From positions 21,312,117 through 21,376,116 of the forward strand of contig OX457041.1 in the NCBI GenBank assembly GCA_949752735.1: DNA of 64,000 nt, given 5' to 3'. Positions within the stretch are counted from its first letter, which is position 1, and each line of letters begins with the position of its first letter. The DNA comes from Lumbricus terrestris. Its lineage: Eukaryota; Annelida; Clitellata; Crassiclitellata; Lumbricidae. The translations under genes were made by a program, and so were the position numbers. This document shows positions 46,401 through 56,345 of this stretch, one piece after another. Below the pieces are notes generated by a model. It did not search any database. It had not been told where the DNA came from and saw only the letters and a program-made list of their open reading frames with translations.

Positions 46401-49400
46401 GCCTATTATTAAAACATGACTCAATATATATTTATAGGAGGACAATAAAAGATCATCAGTTATTGAATGAGAGAGAAGACCATATAATATTCTGAATATG
46501 ACATCACCTCTATCTCAAGTTCAGCGATTCGTCGTTTGAGTTCAGCTTTTGTTTGGCAGAACTCCGCTTCTCGTATCTTGAACAGAACTCGATCTTCCTT
46601 TTGCTAAAAAACCCCATAAATATGACATAATACATATTTATTATATATTGTACAGCTTACCAGTAGTATTATATTAGTTGCATGCATATATACATTATTG
46701 TAATTATATACAGATATGTATGTGAAGGAGCATTATGAACCTCTGAAAAGTACTCAGCATTGAAAATAATTACGTTGCACAGTGCATTACTGTTCACTAC
46801 ATGGAGATGTTGATGTTTTTCAGTTGGAATGTCTTGAAATTGCAATTGCATGGTTAGGTTGTCAGATCATTCATTCAACTTTGATCGTCATCAGTTTATA
46901 TCTGGTTGTGACAGGTGTGAAAAAAACTTATGACTTCTAATTTGTAGTCATTTATCAAAACTATTACTCTATTATAATATTCGGTCGAAGTCTTGTTATG
47001 TTTTCGATAATTACTCTTATCTATCCAACAGTCATGATCTGCCTTCGTATCTCCGTTGAATCTTTTCATGCAGGCATTCATTCACTTGAATCCCAGCAGA
47101 GTTGCTTGAACAGTTCTCTGGAAGTCCTGTATTTTACAGTGACCCCCACCATATTCCATCATACCAATAATGTTAATTTAGATTTATGTCTTCTGTAATT
47201 TGTTTACATGTGAATAGTTTAAATTGCATAAATGTAAACTGTACCCGGTTGTGACCTGTCAACTGGATTGTTTCAATATTTAAAGAAAATATTATTTTAA
47301 AAATTTGAAAGATTCGAAATAGTACAGCTTACGGCAATTCCGATTTTCTAAGGCAGTCTTAAGTCAGACTTTCGTGCAAGTCTGTGTCAGCAATCAACTA
47401 TCTTCACGCAGAAGTTCTGCCAATGGATTGGCAGCATAAATAAATAAATAATTTTTAAGTAGTTTAAGAAATGGGTTGGAAGTTTATGTAACAAATTGTG
47501 AAATATTGTTATATAAATGCCTATATTATAAATCACAATTATTGGAATTATTTTAGAATCTACACGTAGTTAATTGATATCCCCCACCTGTGATTGTCAG
47601 CTGTGACCATTAGCCATGTACAATTTTTAATTACCGTAGCTATGGAATAAATGTCATAAACTCATACTTTGGCCTCCAAGTCATAAAGCTTCCGTTCGAG
47701 GTTTTTGATGGTGTTGTTTAGCTCTTTCTCGTTAACTTCTGAGCTGACGATCTTCTCTAGAAGTGCTGAGTTCTCGTTTTCTTGTCTTTTCGTTTGTCGC
47801 TCAAATATATGATTCTGAAAACAGATATTGAATTTCTGAACTCAAGCACAGTCCCTTATCCGCCTGCTTTTCTAACATTTGACTAAACTGTTTAATAATC
47901 CGGGACTGATCAGAGAGTTTTTTATATATCTCCTGCCGTTGATCAAACTTTGTTAACGGTATCCAGACTTCAAACTTTGATGCAGCTACGTGTCTGAAAT
48001 GGTGCTATATAAACTTTCAGGTACATACATAAATATCAGTGTGCACCCACCGTGAGGGACGTGATGTATGGAACAAAACTTGCTTGTGAACAGAGATCCT
48101 TAAGATAATGTTGCTTCTTGGACTCTTATCATAGGCTTTTGCAACTGTTCATTATTATTAATCATTGTTGCTAGCAATTATATTATTACTATTAATTATT
48201 GCTACTGATTATTGCTAGCAATTATTACTATTAATTATTGCTACTGATTATTGCTAGCAATTATTGCTATTAATTATTGCTACTGATTATTGCTAGCAAT
48301 TATTACTATTAATTATTGCTACTGATTATTGCTAGCAATTATTACTATTAATTATTGCTACTGATTATTGCTAGCAATCATTACTATTAATTATTGCTAC
48401 TGATTATTGCTAGCAATTATTACTATTAATTATTGCTACTGATTATTGCTAGCAATTATTACTATTAATTATTGCTACTGATTATTGCTAGCAATCATTA
48501 CTATTAATTATTGCTACTGATTATCATTTGGAGCTGTGCGCATTACCTCTGACCTATCAAACTTTGTTTTTTTAAATCACTTAAGTCTGTTTTTGTTTAG
48601 CAAGGCTGTGCTGGGAGGACTTGTGAATAGGTCTTTTGAGGAGATGTCATATACCGTAAGTGCATTGGATAAATTAAGGAATTTATGCATTGCTGCTGAT
48701 TTTTAAAATAATCAGTAGTTGATAACAGTAATCACTGGTAATCAGTGATTGTTGTTATCAACTATTGATTCTTGTTATTGTCACTGATCATTATTGGTTA
48801 TTGTTGTAAACGAGATCGAGACGACTACGGTAACTGACCTGTGTTTCTCGTTCCATGAGTTTCTGTCGGATTTCATTGAGGTCAGAGACGAGAGATGCTT
48901 CTCGCATACGGAGCGCCATCAATTGCTCCTTCAGCTCTACTTCAACCTTGCTCTTCGATTTACTTTCCATCTCCCCTCCTCCTTTTACACCTTTCGTGTC
49001 TTGCAGATATGTCTGAATTCAAAAACAGTTATTAGTAGTATGTGTGGTAAGAAAAAATGACAAATCGCGTTATTCTTAAGTTTGAGAATGTAAACAGTAA
49101 CAAAATAAGTGGCATCAATAAAAAATGGTAATGACACGACAACAGATTTCATACAGAAATCTTTCAAGATATTTGTTGAGCGGTGTTCATAGAACCAGTC
49201 AGCAAAACAAACGAGAATCTTTCCACTCTGCAGCCTGATCTGCTTGTTTCTTGCATGAATCCGCTGGTAGTTTATGGATTGGGGCACAGTGGTGTAGTGG
49301 GTATGTTCATTGCCTTGCAGCCGGAGGGTTGCAGTTTCGAATCCACCTCAAGCCGTGCTTAGAGAGCTTGGGCAAGTCCTTCACTCGCAATTGCTCAGCA

Positions 49401-52400
49401 CTTCGGCGTGAAATTCCGATGCAGTGTCCACGCTGTAGTTGGGAGCACCTCTGAGTAGCGAGCTTGAAGGGGCGCTATAACAAGTACACGTACATACATA
49501 CATAGTTAAGCACAATTTGCATATAAACCATATAAATCGGCCCATTGCTGTGGAATAGCCTTCCTACTATAACTCGTGCTCAGACCTCATCTGGAAGCAT
49601 TACTGTTGCTGCCCGTTGTCTTAAGACTTTTCTTTTTCCATGGCTGCTTCGCACTGGGAGCACCTCTGATGACGTTGTACTGTGAGAGGCGCTTTATGAA
49701 TCCGAAAATAGTATAGTATAGTATTAGTATAGTATAGTATCTGCTTGGGTCTGAAAGAACCATCTTCTACATGCATGTAGTGTTCTGTCTGAGCCAGTTG
49801 AAACACTTGCACACTAGTACAAATGTCTTATGTCTGAGCGTCTGCAGCTGTTCAACTGTAGAACAACTTTTGTTAATTACTTAATTTAATTTACTGGAAA
49901 ATGGTTTAAAATGAAGTCATTTGTACATGACACACTGAGATTCGAACCTCATAAGCGGAGTTGACGGGCAAACACTTTACCCCTGTGCCGCTAAAGCCAA
50001 AGCCGGAAGAACCCAATAAAAATTCTCTTCTGACCTGCCACTGCTTTTCGAGATGATGAAGTTTCTGTTGCAGTTCCTTAAAAGACGAGTTTGCTTCGGC
50101 CTCTCGCATTTTACTGGCCACCAATTCATCCTGAACAACCTGAACTTCGAGATTCACTGGTAACAGAGGCTGAGCGTCTTGAATCTTCACAAAACAAGTT
50201 CCACACAACATCACAGAGTTTCATAGCACATCCTCAAAACTGACACTATAGTCAGAGAACTTCTTTGTTCACTGGTTCAGAATAATTATTTATTATCTCC
50301 AATTGAAAGTAGGCCTACATATCACCATAATAATTATAATTCCCTCCTACACTCAATATTCTTAACTCACCTGTTCAGATTATCTCCCATGTAGATACAT
50401 TAACCTAGAGCTTGCACTTTACTCCTGCTCATAAATCTCTTCTCTCCAATCTTTCACACATCGCAGTGAACCACAAAATTTAATGAGAGCGCTGTGATGC
50501 AAAACATTTACAGACTACATAATAAAACATTTACAGACTACATAATAAAACATTTGCAGATTACATAATAAAACATTTACAGATTACATAATAAAACACT
50601 TGCAGATTACATAATAAAACATTTACAGACTACATAATAAAACATTTACAGACTACATAATTATTACCGATACAGTCATTGCCCTGTTTTGAGTAAGAGT
50701 CTATAAAAGAAACTGGTTTGCATTACTTCACAGTTTGACCGTGAAACGTTTAGAGATGCACATAAAAAACTTTACGTTTTGTAACTCTTCGATTCGAGAC
50801 ATCAGATGTTGAATTCTCAGTTGAGAATTTCGTTCACTGTCGACCATTTCGGTGATCTGCTGCTTAAGATGTTCGATACAGTCGTCTTTCTCACGTTTTT
50901 CTGCACCCACCACCTGTTGGAAATCAAGTTTTCACATAAAAGTTCATCTAATAGGCTACATGTATTTCACAGTTGATCTTACTCTAATCTGTGAAAACCA
51001 TTGCGACCATTTCTACCTCAAATTAGGAAAAATATGAATCAAAATGATAGGTTTTGTTGTCACACTGGTTTGGCATTTGCCTCTTTGGGTATTTAATGTA
51101 TTTAATAATAATAATGATCATTTTTTAAACAATAATAAAGAGATATATCCAGTGATGCAGTGGGGCGGGGACGCGGGGGGACGCCGTCCCCCCACTTTTT
51201 GCAAAATTCTTGCAAGATTGCACTTTTTGCTACAGTTTCTACTTCAATTTTCCAGGCGTTCCCCCACTTCAATTTCCAGGCGTCCCCCCACTTCATTTTT
51301 TAGGACTACACCACTGGATATATCAACCTATTAGGCTTACCCAAAGGCTAATGGGTACGAATATTAATGAATGCAGTTACATAACCTTGGAACATAAAAA
51401 GGTTAGTGGCCAGCTATCTCCTTTAATAGCTGTTTTTCCAACAGCGTAAAATTTGATGTACTCATTCTACATGTTAGTTCTCAGGGCAGCATTGCAGCAG
51501 AACCTGAACTTCAGTCCTAACAGATTGCACTGACCAACATCTGAGTCAACAGACTAACATAGGAACTCATGTGGCATTGTGCATCAACAGCAATAATAAA
51601 AATCTGAGCACTAAAAATGACAATAAACCTCGTACCTCCTCCATGTGACTAAAAATGACAATAAACCTCGTACCTCCTCCATGTGGCTGATCCTGTCCTG
51701 CAGCAAATGATTTTCCGATCTCAGTCTCTGATCAAACACAGTAAAATCCGTCGTTAGGGCCATCCACATGTTATGGAACCCAGAAAATCGTATTTTCATA
51801 CCCCCACCGTTGCACCTCCTACATTTAGTGCACCCTCATAGTGCATATGCACAAATAATCTAAGGTTATTTCTGTTTGTTCTTAGAACATGTAGTTTATT
51901 AAAGAATAAACTTCTCCCCCTCACAAAAGTTAATTAGCTAATGTAATCTATGAAGGCGTTTATTTTACCGTAGGCTACTATATATTTTTGTTTAACATCA
52001 TATTTGCCAGGTAATTTTTTTAACTGTTAGGCTCTACTGTTTCGATCTCCACAGAATTTAATTATAACGCAAATAAAATGCCATCTGATGGCCGACTATA
52101 AGATAATAGTGTTATAAATAGGATAATGTGGACATCATGATTGAACTTTTGTTTTGTGTATGTGCATTTTGTCGAGACCCATCCCCAAGTAGTACGCACC
52201 CACACACCAAATCTCCTAAATCTGATCATCTTTTCCCACTCACTGCCTAGGTAATATATTGACAGTTCCTCAGGCAGTACTAGGTACTGCATGGTGCATA
52301 ACGCATATCTCAGTCAGTCAGTACTAAAACTCAAGCACTATTATAGATCTGCTGATTAATTAATTAAATCACATCTGCAACTCAAAATATTACCTGTAAG

Positions 52401-53876
52401 TGGGTTTTCGGCTTGTAAAATATGATTAATTCTAAAATAGCATTAAATAGATAAAATAGCATTAATTCTATGCTTGCATTACATAACTTTGAGACGTTTC
52501 TTTGTAACGCTGTCGAACAATTATTTAAAATTATTGTTTGGAGATTATATTGGATTATTTTGTATTGACTTAATGAGATTTGGTGGAAGCTGGTGTGCTA
52601 TACTTACTCGTAGTTCCACATGATCATCACAATCTTTGCTTTTTGGAGGATCTTTCTCCTGCCTACATCAAATAAAAAGGAACTGAACTGAAGCACATGC
52701 AAACTTTTGAATACCCATCTTTAAAACCTATTAAGACACCCTAATTTGCCTAATCAATGTCAGTTGAAGTCTCCAAAAACATAGATTACCTCATTTTGCC
52801 TATCTAAGTGCTTGACAAAGTCTCAAGTTCCAATCACATGCTGTCAATTGTTGATAAACAACATGTATTATGTATGTAATAGATGCACATATGCATACAT
52901 ACATACATACATGTATGGGGCACGGTGGTGTAGTGGTGGCGTCGTTGCCTTGAAGCCGGAAGGTTCGAGGTTCGAATCCACCTCAAGTCGCCGCATAGGG
53001 ACCTTGGGCAAGTCCTTCACCCGCAATTGCTCAGCGCTTCGGCGTGAAACTCCGAAGCAGTGTCCGCGCTGTAGTCAGGAGCGCCTCTGAGTAGCGGTTG
53101 AGGACTGGAAGAGGCGCTATAACAAGTGCGCATACAAACAAAGCATACAAAACATACATGTATTTGCACATCTATATACATAATACATATATAAAATATA
53201 TGTGCATCAATACAATTGCACATATGCATATCTGTGTATGATGTATGTATGTATGTATGTATGTATGTTTGTATGTATGTAAGTATGTATGTATGTAAGT
53301 ATGTATGTTTGTATGTATGTATGTATGTATGTATGTATGTATGTATGTGTGTGTGTGTGTATGTATGTATGTAATGTATGTATGTATGCATGCATGCATG
53401 CATGCATGCATGCATGCATGCATGCATGCATGTATGTATGTATGTATGTATGTATGTATGTATGTATGTATGTATGTATGTATGTATGTATGTATGTACA
53501 ATGTACCATACATAATTATGTGTGTATGTATAGATGTAGTATACATGTTTTTGTATGTCAGCTTTACGCATGCATCAACTCTAAGCATTAACATGATGTG
53601 TAAACTTAGTGCATTTTTAATTCTCAAAACATAAAGTTTCAGGACATGATTATCGTGCAACATGTATGCTAAACTAAATGCGAAACTTCCAACGCACTTG
53701 ACTGACGTGACGAAGTGGTTGTCTTTGTCATCCTTGCAAGGGCTTTCCAGGCTCGTGTTTCTTGCCGGGGTTCTGCTCCCTTTGCTGGCAGCTGGACGGT
53801 CGTCTCTGGTCTTGATCACTGTCACTGGCTTTCCATCGCTCAGAATGACCATCACCTCATGGTTTGAGGAGGCCAT
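43425..53876 (-). CDS. EVI5-like coiled-coil protein lacking a TBC domain
   Basis: Ten exons in transcript order: 53876-53703, 52658-52608, 51727-51674, 50913-50776, 50184-50035, 49012-48839, 47814-47668, 46603-46508, 45282-45193, 43622-43425 (stop TGA). They give 423 aa, and all nine introns are phase 0. From residue about 59 the protein tracks the C-terminal half of EVI5/EVI5L: VELRRLRSENHLLQDRI, then repeated 'LREAE' units (DELVASKMREAEANSSFKEL, EQLMALRMREASLVSDLNEI, RVLFKIREAEFCQTKAEL) ending ELKRRIAELEIE, and an acidic tail with SDIYISHTKDLDEFLGND. EVI5 proteins normally carry an N-terminal TBC Rab-GAP domain; here the N-terminus is a 58-residue exon starting MASSNHEVMVILSDGKPV with no known domain. 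I infer a coiled-coil partner or decoy without GAP activity. The ATG has a good context (AAG ATG G), but an AG just before it leaves open an upstream coding exon. Confidence 0.82.
43890..44022 (+). repeat. 3' end of the 56-59 kb LINE family
   Basis: CAGCGGGATTATTTTATCCC, TTTAGGGCCTCCCC, TGTAACCAATG and GGTTGCAAAATAAA followed by a GATT tail match the 3' UTR of the LINE at 56346-58932. Strongly 5'-truncated copy in the last intron of the EVI5-like gene. Confidence 0.8.
44048..44240 (-). repeat. LINE 3' end, minus strand
   Basis: Plus strand ATTCATTCATTCCAGAACTT, ATAGCGCTTCTTCAGG and TACTCAGATGCACTCCCGGC are the reverse of the GAAT-tailed cassette, followed by decayed polymerase sequence. Confidence 0.65.
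46303..46410. repeat. (ATT)n microsatellite with interruptions
   Basis: ATT run broken by ACT and GTT units, in the EVI5-like intron between its exons 8 and 9. Confidence 0.9.
48160..48525. repeat. 39-bp minisatellite
   Basis: About nine copies of a 39-bp unit alternating ATTATTGCTAGCAATTATTA and CTATTAATTATTGCTACTG. Each unit contains the palindrome ATTGCTAGCAAT. In an EVI5-like intron. Confidence 0.92.
49281..49503 (+). repeat. tRNA-derived SINE, plus strand
   Basis: GGGGCACAGTGGTGTAGTGG, CAGTTTCGAATCCACCTCAA, GAGAGCTTGGGCAAGTCCTT, GGAGCACCTCTGAGTAGCG, GCGCTATAACAAGTACACG and an ACATACATACATAG tail. Confidence 0.85.
49540..49740 (+). repeat. LINE 3' end with AGTAT tail
   Basis: CTGTGGAATAGCCTTCCTAC (WNSLP-type), CTGGGAGCACCTCTGATGAC, GAGAGGCGCTTTATGAATCC and an AGTATAGTATAGTAT tail. 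Confidence 0.7.
50501..50663. repeat. 23-bp minisatellite
   Basis: Seven copies of ACATTTACAGACTACATAAT plus AAA with C/T and A/G variants, in an EVI5-like intron. Confidence 0.92.
51150..51316. mobile_element. Small hAT-like MITE
   Basis: 167 bp; ends CAGTGATGCAGT / ACTACACCACTG (10 of 12 paired); perfect 8-bp duplication GATATATC at 51142-51149 and 51317-51324. GC-rich start with GGACGCGGGGGGACGCCGTC, and the interior repeats CAATTTTCCAGGCGTTCCCC. Confidence 0.85.
51611..51686. repeat. 38-bp tandem duplication over a splice donor
   Basis: Two copies of a 38-bp block (51611-51648, 51649-51686), differing at their last base. Read on the minus strand each contains GAGGAG then gtacga. Copy two is the real donor of EVI5-like exon 3; copy one lies 38 nt further downstream in the intron. 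Confidence 0.9.
52917..53160 (+). repeat. tRNA-derived SINE, best-preserved copy
   Basis: GGGGCACGGTGGTGTAGTGG (A box), GAGGTTCGAATCCACCTCAA (B box), GGGACCTTGGGCAAGTCCTT (CORE-like), GCAATTGCTCAGCGCTTCGG, GAGCGCCTCTGAGTAGCG and GAGGCGCTATAACAAGTGCG with a CATACAAA tail. It lies in intron 1 of the EVI5-like gene and is inserted within ATAC repeats. Confidence 0.9.
53235..53500. repeat. (ATGT)n and (GCAT)n microsatellite
   Basis: ATGT tetranucleotides with GT-rich (53346-53360) and a GCAT core (about 53388-53430). GCAT is self-complementary. Reads as open frames on both strands (YVCM/HTYI); these are not genes. Confidence 0.95.
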
Positions 53877-55139
53877 CTTGAGTTGTATGAAAACATCAAC
53901 AGCACCAATGATAAGACAAAACTGTCTCAATAACTCAGGAATTGTTGTGACAAAAGTTTGTAAACATGAATGATTATGATAGCCTACTTCAACTTGCCAT
54001 CCTTACACTTTCTTCACCTCAACTTAATATGTTAACTTACTTTACCCTATTTGAACTATTTCATCAACAAAGCAAATAACAACTATTATATGCACACGCA
54101 ACTCTAAACCATAATTTGTATGGGCAAAAGTATCAGCATATTTTGGGTGGGTTCAAGGTTCAAAACCCCCTTAAACTAATTTCACATTTTTTAGCTAATT
54201 TTGTGCGATTCTGTGTATTTTGTGGACATTTCCTCCGCCCCACCTTCCCCCAATGAAAACCCCCGAAATTTTCGACTGAAATACACTCTTGGGCAAAAGA
54301 AAAAAGTCATCAAAACCTTCTGCAATTGTAAATATAATATAAATTGACAGAGCACCAGAGCACCACTCCAGTAGAAACTCGACTGAGGTGCTCAATGACT
54401 CAGTCTGTGCTTCATGCTGACTCATAAGACAACATTCTAGCGGATATTCGACTGCCACACCCTGACTCAGGCAGAGGTGTAAGTGGCTGGTTTGGAACTC
54501 AGCAGGTCTTTCAGTTTTCAATAACACGAGCCATGTTGATTGTTGCTTCCACACTATATATTTAGGTTTTATTTATTTTTCTGAGATTTACAATAATAGC
54601 ACCAATGTCTTTTTGAAGCAGCAATCGATGAAACCGAACAATACTGTCAAAGTGTAACTGCTTAGAACCTACAAACAGCAATCAATCTTTACAAACCGAG
54701 GGTATAGGATTTCTCATAATCATTTGTTACCACACTTTGGTTGGTAAAGGCCTAAAGGGTCAATTAGGAATTCATAAGTGCATTCCATGTTTCAAGACAT
54801 CCCACTCTCACCATTCGGTCCAAGTTCAGTCCCAGTCATTTGAATAAATCTGCCTAATTTCTACCAGACCCTCCTCCATACTTCTAGGGTTTTCATTACT
54901 TAAAAGCAGACATTCATCCATCAGCTGCTGCTCTGAACGTTATTAGGCTACAGCGGTTGGCTGTATTGTATCTGGAGACTTATTATTTAGTGCTCAAGCT
55001 TTTACACACTAAACCTCACAAATTTATATGACTGTCATATTATGACTCATTTTAGGCACATAGGCCTATTATACTCCATAGACTCTTATATATTTTAACC
55101 TTTGAAATACGAGTTGGTAACTTAAGTAACTTCACAAAC

Positions 55140-55500
55140 ACCCACCTTCAACAGAGAAACACTTCAGGCTATTAATTCCACTCGCCGACCTAGTTCCTTT
55201 TCGTTATAATTACGCAGCTCTTGCGTTGACTGCCCTCAAAAGTTTCCTGTTAGCGACACACTTTCAGAGGCGCAGGCTAGTAAACTGCGGCCTACCAACA
55301 GTAGCCTACACGTCCTCAAATTTCATTCCCGATACCACGATGTAAGAAGATCGAATCGAAAACTATACAACTAGCTGCCAAATCCGTCGTTGTAAGTCAG
55401 CTAAAGATTTCCTTCACTCACTGCCTCTACCTCCTCTTCCTTTCCTTCCTTCTCTGCGCCTGTGGAGTAACATCGTCCGCCGTCTACGTCACATAATTAT
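55140..55500 (-). promoter_or_regulatory. Candidate promoter / 5' UTR exon of the EVI5-like gene
   Basis: A locally GC- and CpG-richer stretch between AT-rich flanks. On the minus strand it has a cAMP-response-like TGACGTA at 55491-55485, a purine-rich GGAAGGAAAGGAAGAGGAGG tract and, at the 3' side, GTTGAAG followed by gtgggt (donor near 55146). Inferred leader exon spliced to the ATG exon at 53876. No TATA box noted. Confidence 0.35.
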
Positions 55501-56345
55501 GCTCCCGTCCGCAACCACTCAGTGCCAGCGAGTGAAGGAGCCCCTTCAGCAGCAGCAGCACAGCAAGCATCTCCTCCCTCCTCCTCCTCCTCCTCCTCCT
55601 CATTCTCTCCTCCTCATCCCCACCCTTCTCCTCCTATACTTTCTCTTCCTCCGCTGCCGCGGATGGCTAATCTGCATATGCATAGGGCCCCATCATCTGC
55701 AGCATAAGACTCTTATTAGCTCTGGACGCGCACTAACCGTCTCTTTCCCTCTCTTTATTGACCTCTGTCTGTCTGTCTGTCTGTCTGTCTATATGTATGT
55801 AACTATGTCTGTCTATCTGTCTGTTTTCACTCATTTTTCCTTAGTGAGTCATGCTTGATAAACATTGATGCGGATATGGCTTTGGCAGGTGGTCCTTTAG
55901 TGGACCGTAGGCTTTGGCGGACCGCTCGTAGGCTTTTATAAATAGTCTATGTGTATCTGCTGGTGCCTGGTTTGTTTCATTTTTCGTTCATCTAATCAGC
56001 TTGACAGTCCGTTTATGTGGGCATTAAAATGATGCCTCATGCACTGACACATATGTCTCTGCCCGATTTAGATCGGTCTCCAATAAGTTTACAAGGCTAC
56101 AGGCCGCACGTAGCCTAGGCCTGCGCTGATGTCTGTCAACAAACTCTGAGTAGGCCTACTGGCCCTACTATAATAATTATAATTATTGGCCCTGTAAACT
56201 TAATGAATGGGAAATTCAGATAGACTTGCTTGAAGTCGCAGAACCTCAGTCCGCAGTAGCCTACAGTTGTGGAGGGATGTGCCCAGAAGTTAGGCCTAGG
56301 CTGGTTGGCTAATAACATTTATTTAACGACGCCATCATTTCGACG

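Noticed and set aside
48160..50663. Tandem repeats (39 bp, 23 bp) considered as CRISPR-like arrays
   Set aside because: Head-to-tail without unique spacers, in introns of a eukaryotic gene.
53017..53634. IHTYIHTY / MYVCMYVC frames around 53.2-53.6 kb
   Set aside because: Translations of the ATGT/GCAT microsatellite; only 53703-53876 on the minus strand is accepted as coding.
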